This document shows positions 4,788-5,231 of a stretch of 5,231 nt of DNA, one piece after another. This DNA comes from Bacteroidetes bacterium UBA2364. GTDB lineage: Bacteria; Bacteroidota; Rhodothermia; Rhodothermales; UBA2364. How positions within the stretch are numbered: position 1 is the first letter of the stretch; every line of letters begins with the position of its first letter. The stretch covers positions 15,759 through 20,989 of the forward strand of contig DDTM01000127.1 of the NCBI GenBank assembly GCA_002344075.1, read 5' to 3'. Made by a program: the position numbers and the translations under genes. The notes under the pieces are model-generated. The model saw only the letters and a list, made by a program, of their open reading frames with translations. It did no database searches and was not told where the DNA came from.

Positions 4788-5155
4788 TTTTTTAGTAGTT
4801 GAATTCTATATTTAATCATTTGCTCAATCAGTTCTTTTGGCAATGGTTTGTCCAATGGAAACTGAACTGAACCTTTGGCTCTTTTGTATTCGGTCAATTG
4901 CGGGTCAAACTTTTCCATAGTTGTCGGGTGAGGATAAAGTCCAACGTGATTTTTATATCCTGCAATCATAATTTGTTGTTCCCTTCTTCCATTTTCGACT
5001 AAGGCATACGCAGGAATGTTATAGTTCAACAATTCAGTTGCATTCGGTTCCGCATTTAAAATACACTCTCTTAATTCCAACAAAGCTTTTCTTACTTTTT
5101 CGGGTTGGGATTCGAAGTATTCGTCAACGGTCGTAAATTCGGTTTTTCCAATCAT
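4784..5155 (-). CDS. DUF1801 (YdhG-like) family protein
   Basis: A 123-residue cytoplasmic protein with the typical DUF1801 layout: 'VDEYFESQPEKVRKALLELRECI' at the start, 'LLNYNIPAYAL' in the middle, 'IMIAGYKNHVGLYPHP' as the core strands, and 'AKGSVQFPLDKPLPKELIEQMI' near the C-terminus. The family has no firmly established biochemical function. I start it at the ATG at 5155 ('MIGKTEF'), which gives the normal family length. The frame stays open upstream to 5230, but that part is K/F-rich, unlike the family and crosses a repeat motif. It overlaps the VOC gene by four bases; DUF1801 and VOC genes often co-occur as small accessory pairs. Confidence 0.9.
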   Translation of the reverse strand: MIGKTEFTTVDEYFESQPEKVRKALLELRECILNAEPNATELLNYNIPAYALVENGRREQQIMIAGYKNHVGLYPHPTTMEKFDPQLTEYKRAKGSVQFPLDKPLPKELIEQMIKYRIQLLKK

Positions 5156-5182
5156 TATTCTTTGTTTCAGTTTTTTCTTAAA

Positions 5183-5195
5183 ATGTTGCACAACG
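5183..5195. repeat. CGTTGNNCAACAT motif upstream of DUF1801 gene
   Basis: The minus strand reads CGTTGTGCAACAT about 28 bp upstream of the DUF1801 start. It is the partner of the motif at 4327-4339. The remaining bases out to 5231 show nothing else I can name. Confidence 0.55.
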
Positions 5196-5231
5196 GAAAA
5201 ATGTTTACGAAGGGCGGGATTAAATAGCACT

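Noticed and set aside
5156..5230. Longer DUF1801 start at the far edge of the window
   Set aside because: The extra 25 residues are K/F-rich, do not resemble the family, and cross the CGTTGNNCAACAT motif; the ATG at 5155 gives the normal length.

Overview
The window looks like part of a Bacteroidota chromosome or genomic island. The protein families fit that phylum (a Bacteroidota-type HsdM/HsdS pair, a GxxExxY-motif protein, a DUF1801 protein and a PhnB-like VOC protein). The base composition is moderately AT-rich, and the starts lack clear Shine-Dalgarno sequences. All five genes lie on the minus strand, so transcription runs from high to low coordinates.

Layout in the direction of transcription: (1) a DUF1801 gene (4784-5155) overlaps a PhnB-like VOC gene (4344-4787) by an ATGA junction; this two-gene unit is bracketed by near-identical CGTTGNNCAACAT motifs. 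(2) A 338-bp non-coding stretch (4006-4343) holds a large imperfect hairpin and, next to hsdM, a possible promoter. (3) A type I restriction-modification operon follows: hsdM (1852-4005), a GxxExxY gene (1399-1830) and hsdS (53-1402). HsdM is the N6-adenine methyltransferase subunit and HsdS the two-domain DNA-specificity subunit; together they would form the modification enzyme. The motor/nuclease gene hsdR is not in the window and may lie just beyond position 1. (4) A short (CAA)n tract sits at the window edge behind hsdS.

The striking feature is how much intrusive DNA this operon carries while staying open. hsdM contains an in-frame GIY-YIG endonuclease domain of about 99 codons (2020-2316), placed exactly between the family-conserved 'HLPD' and 'AWID' segments. 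It also has three GCATGC-centred palindromes (consensus GACGNNGCATGCNNCGTC, with covarying arms) and one CCTGYCTGCCGA-type inverted repeat. hsdS carries a second CCTGYCTGCCGA-type inverted repeat in its central spacer, adding about 10 residues between the two target-recognition halves. The ends of the GIY-YIG insert resemble these inverted repeats, which suggests an autonomous element with small non-autonomous relatives. The GxxExxY gene between hsdM and hsdS, predicted PD-(D/E)XK nuclease fold, is itself bracketed by long inverted TGTCTGAACC-type repeats. These supply the stop codon of hsdM on one side and the tail of GxxExxY on the other, so this gene may be a mobile cassette. Two nuclease-fold genes with matching terminal repeats plus short in-frame palindromes make this operon the likeliest place in the window for an undescribed mobile system.
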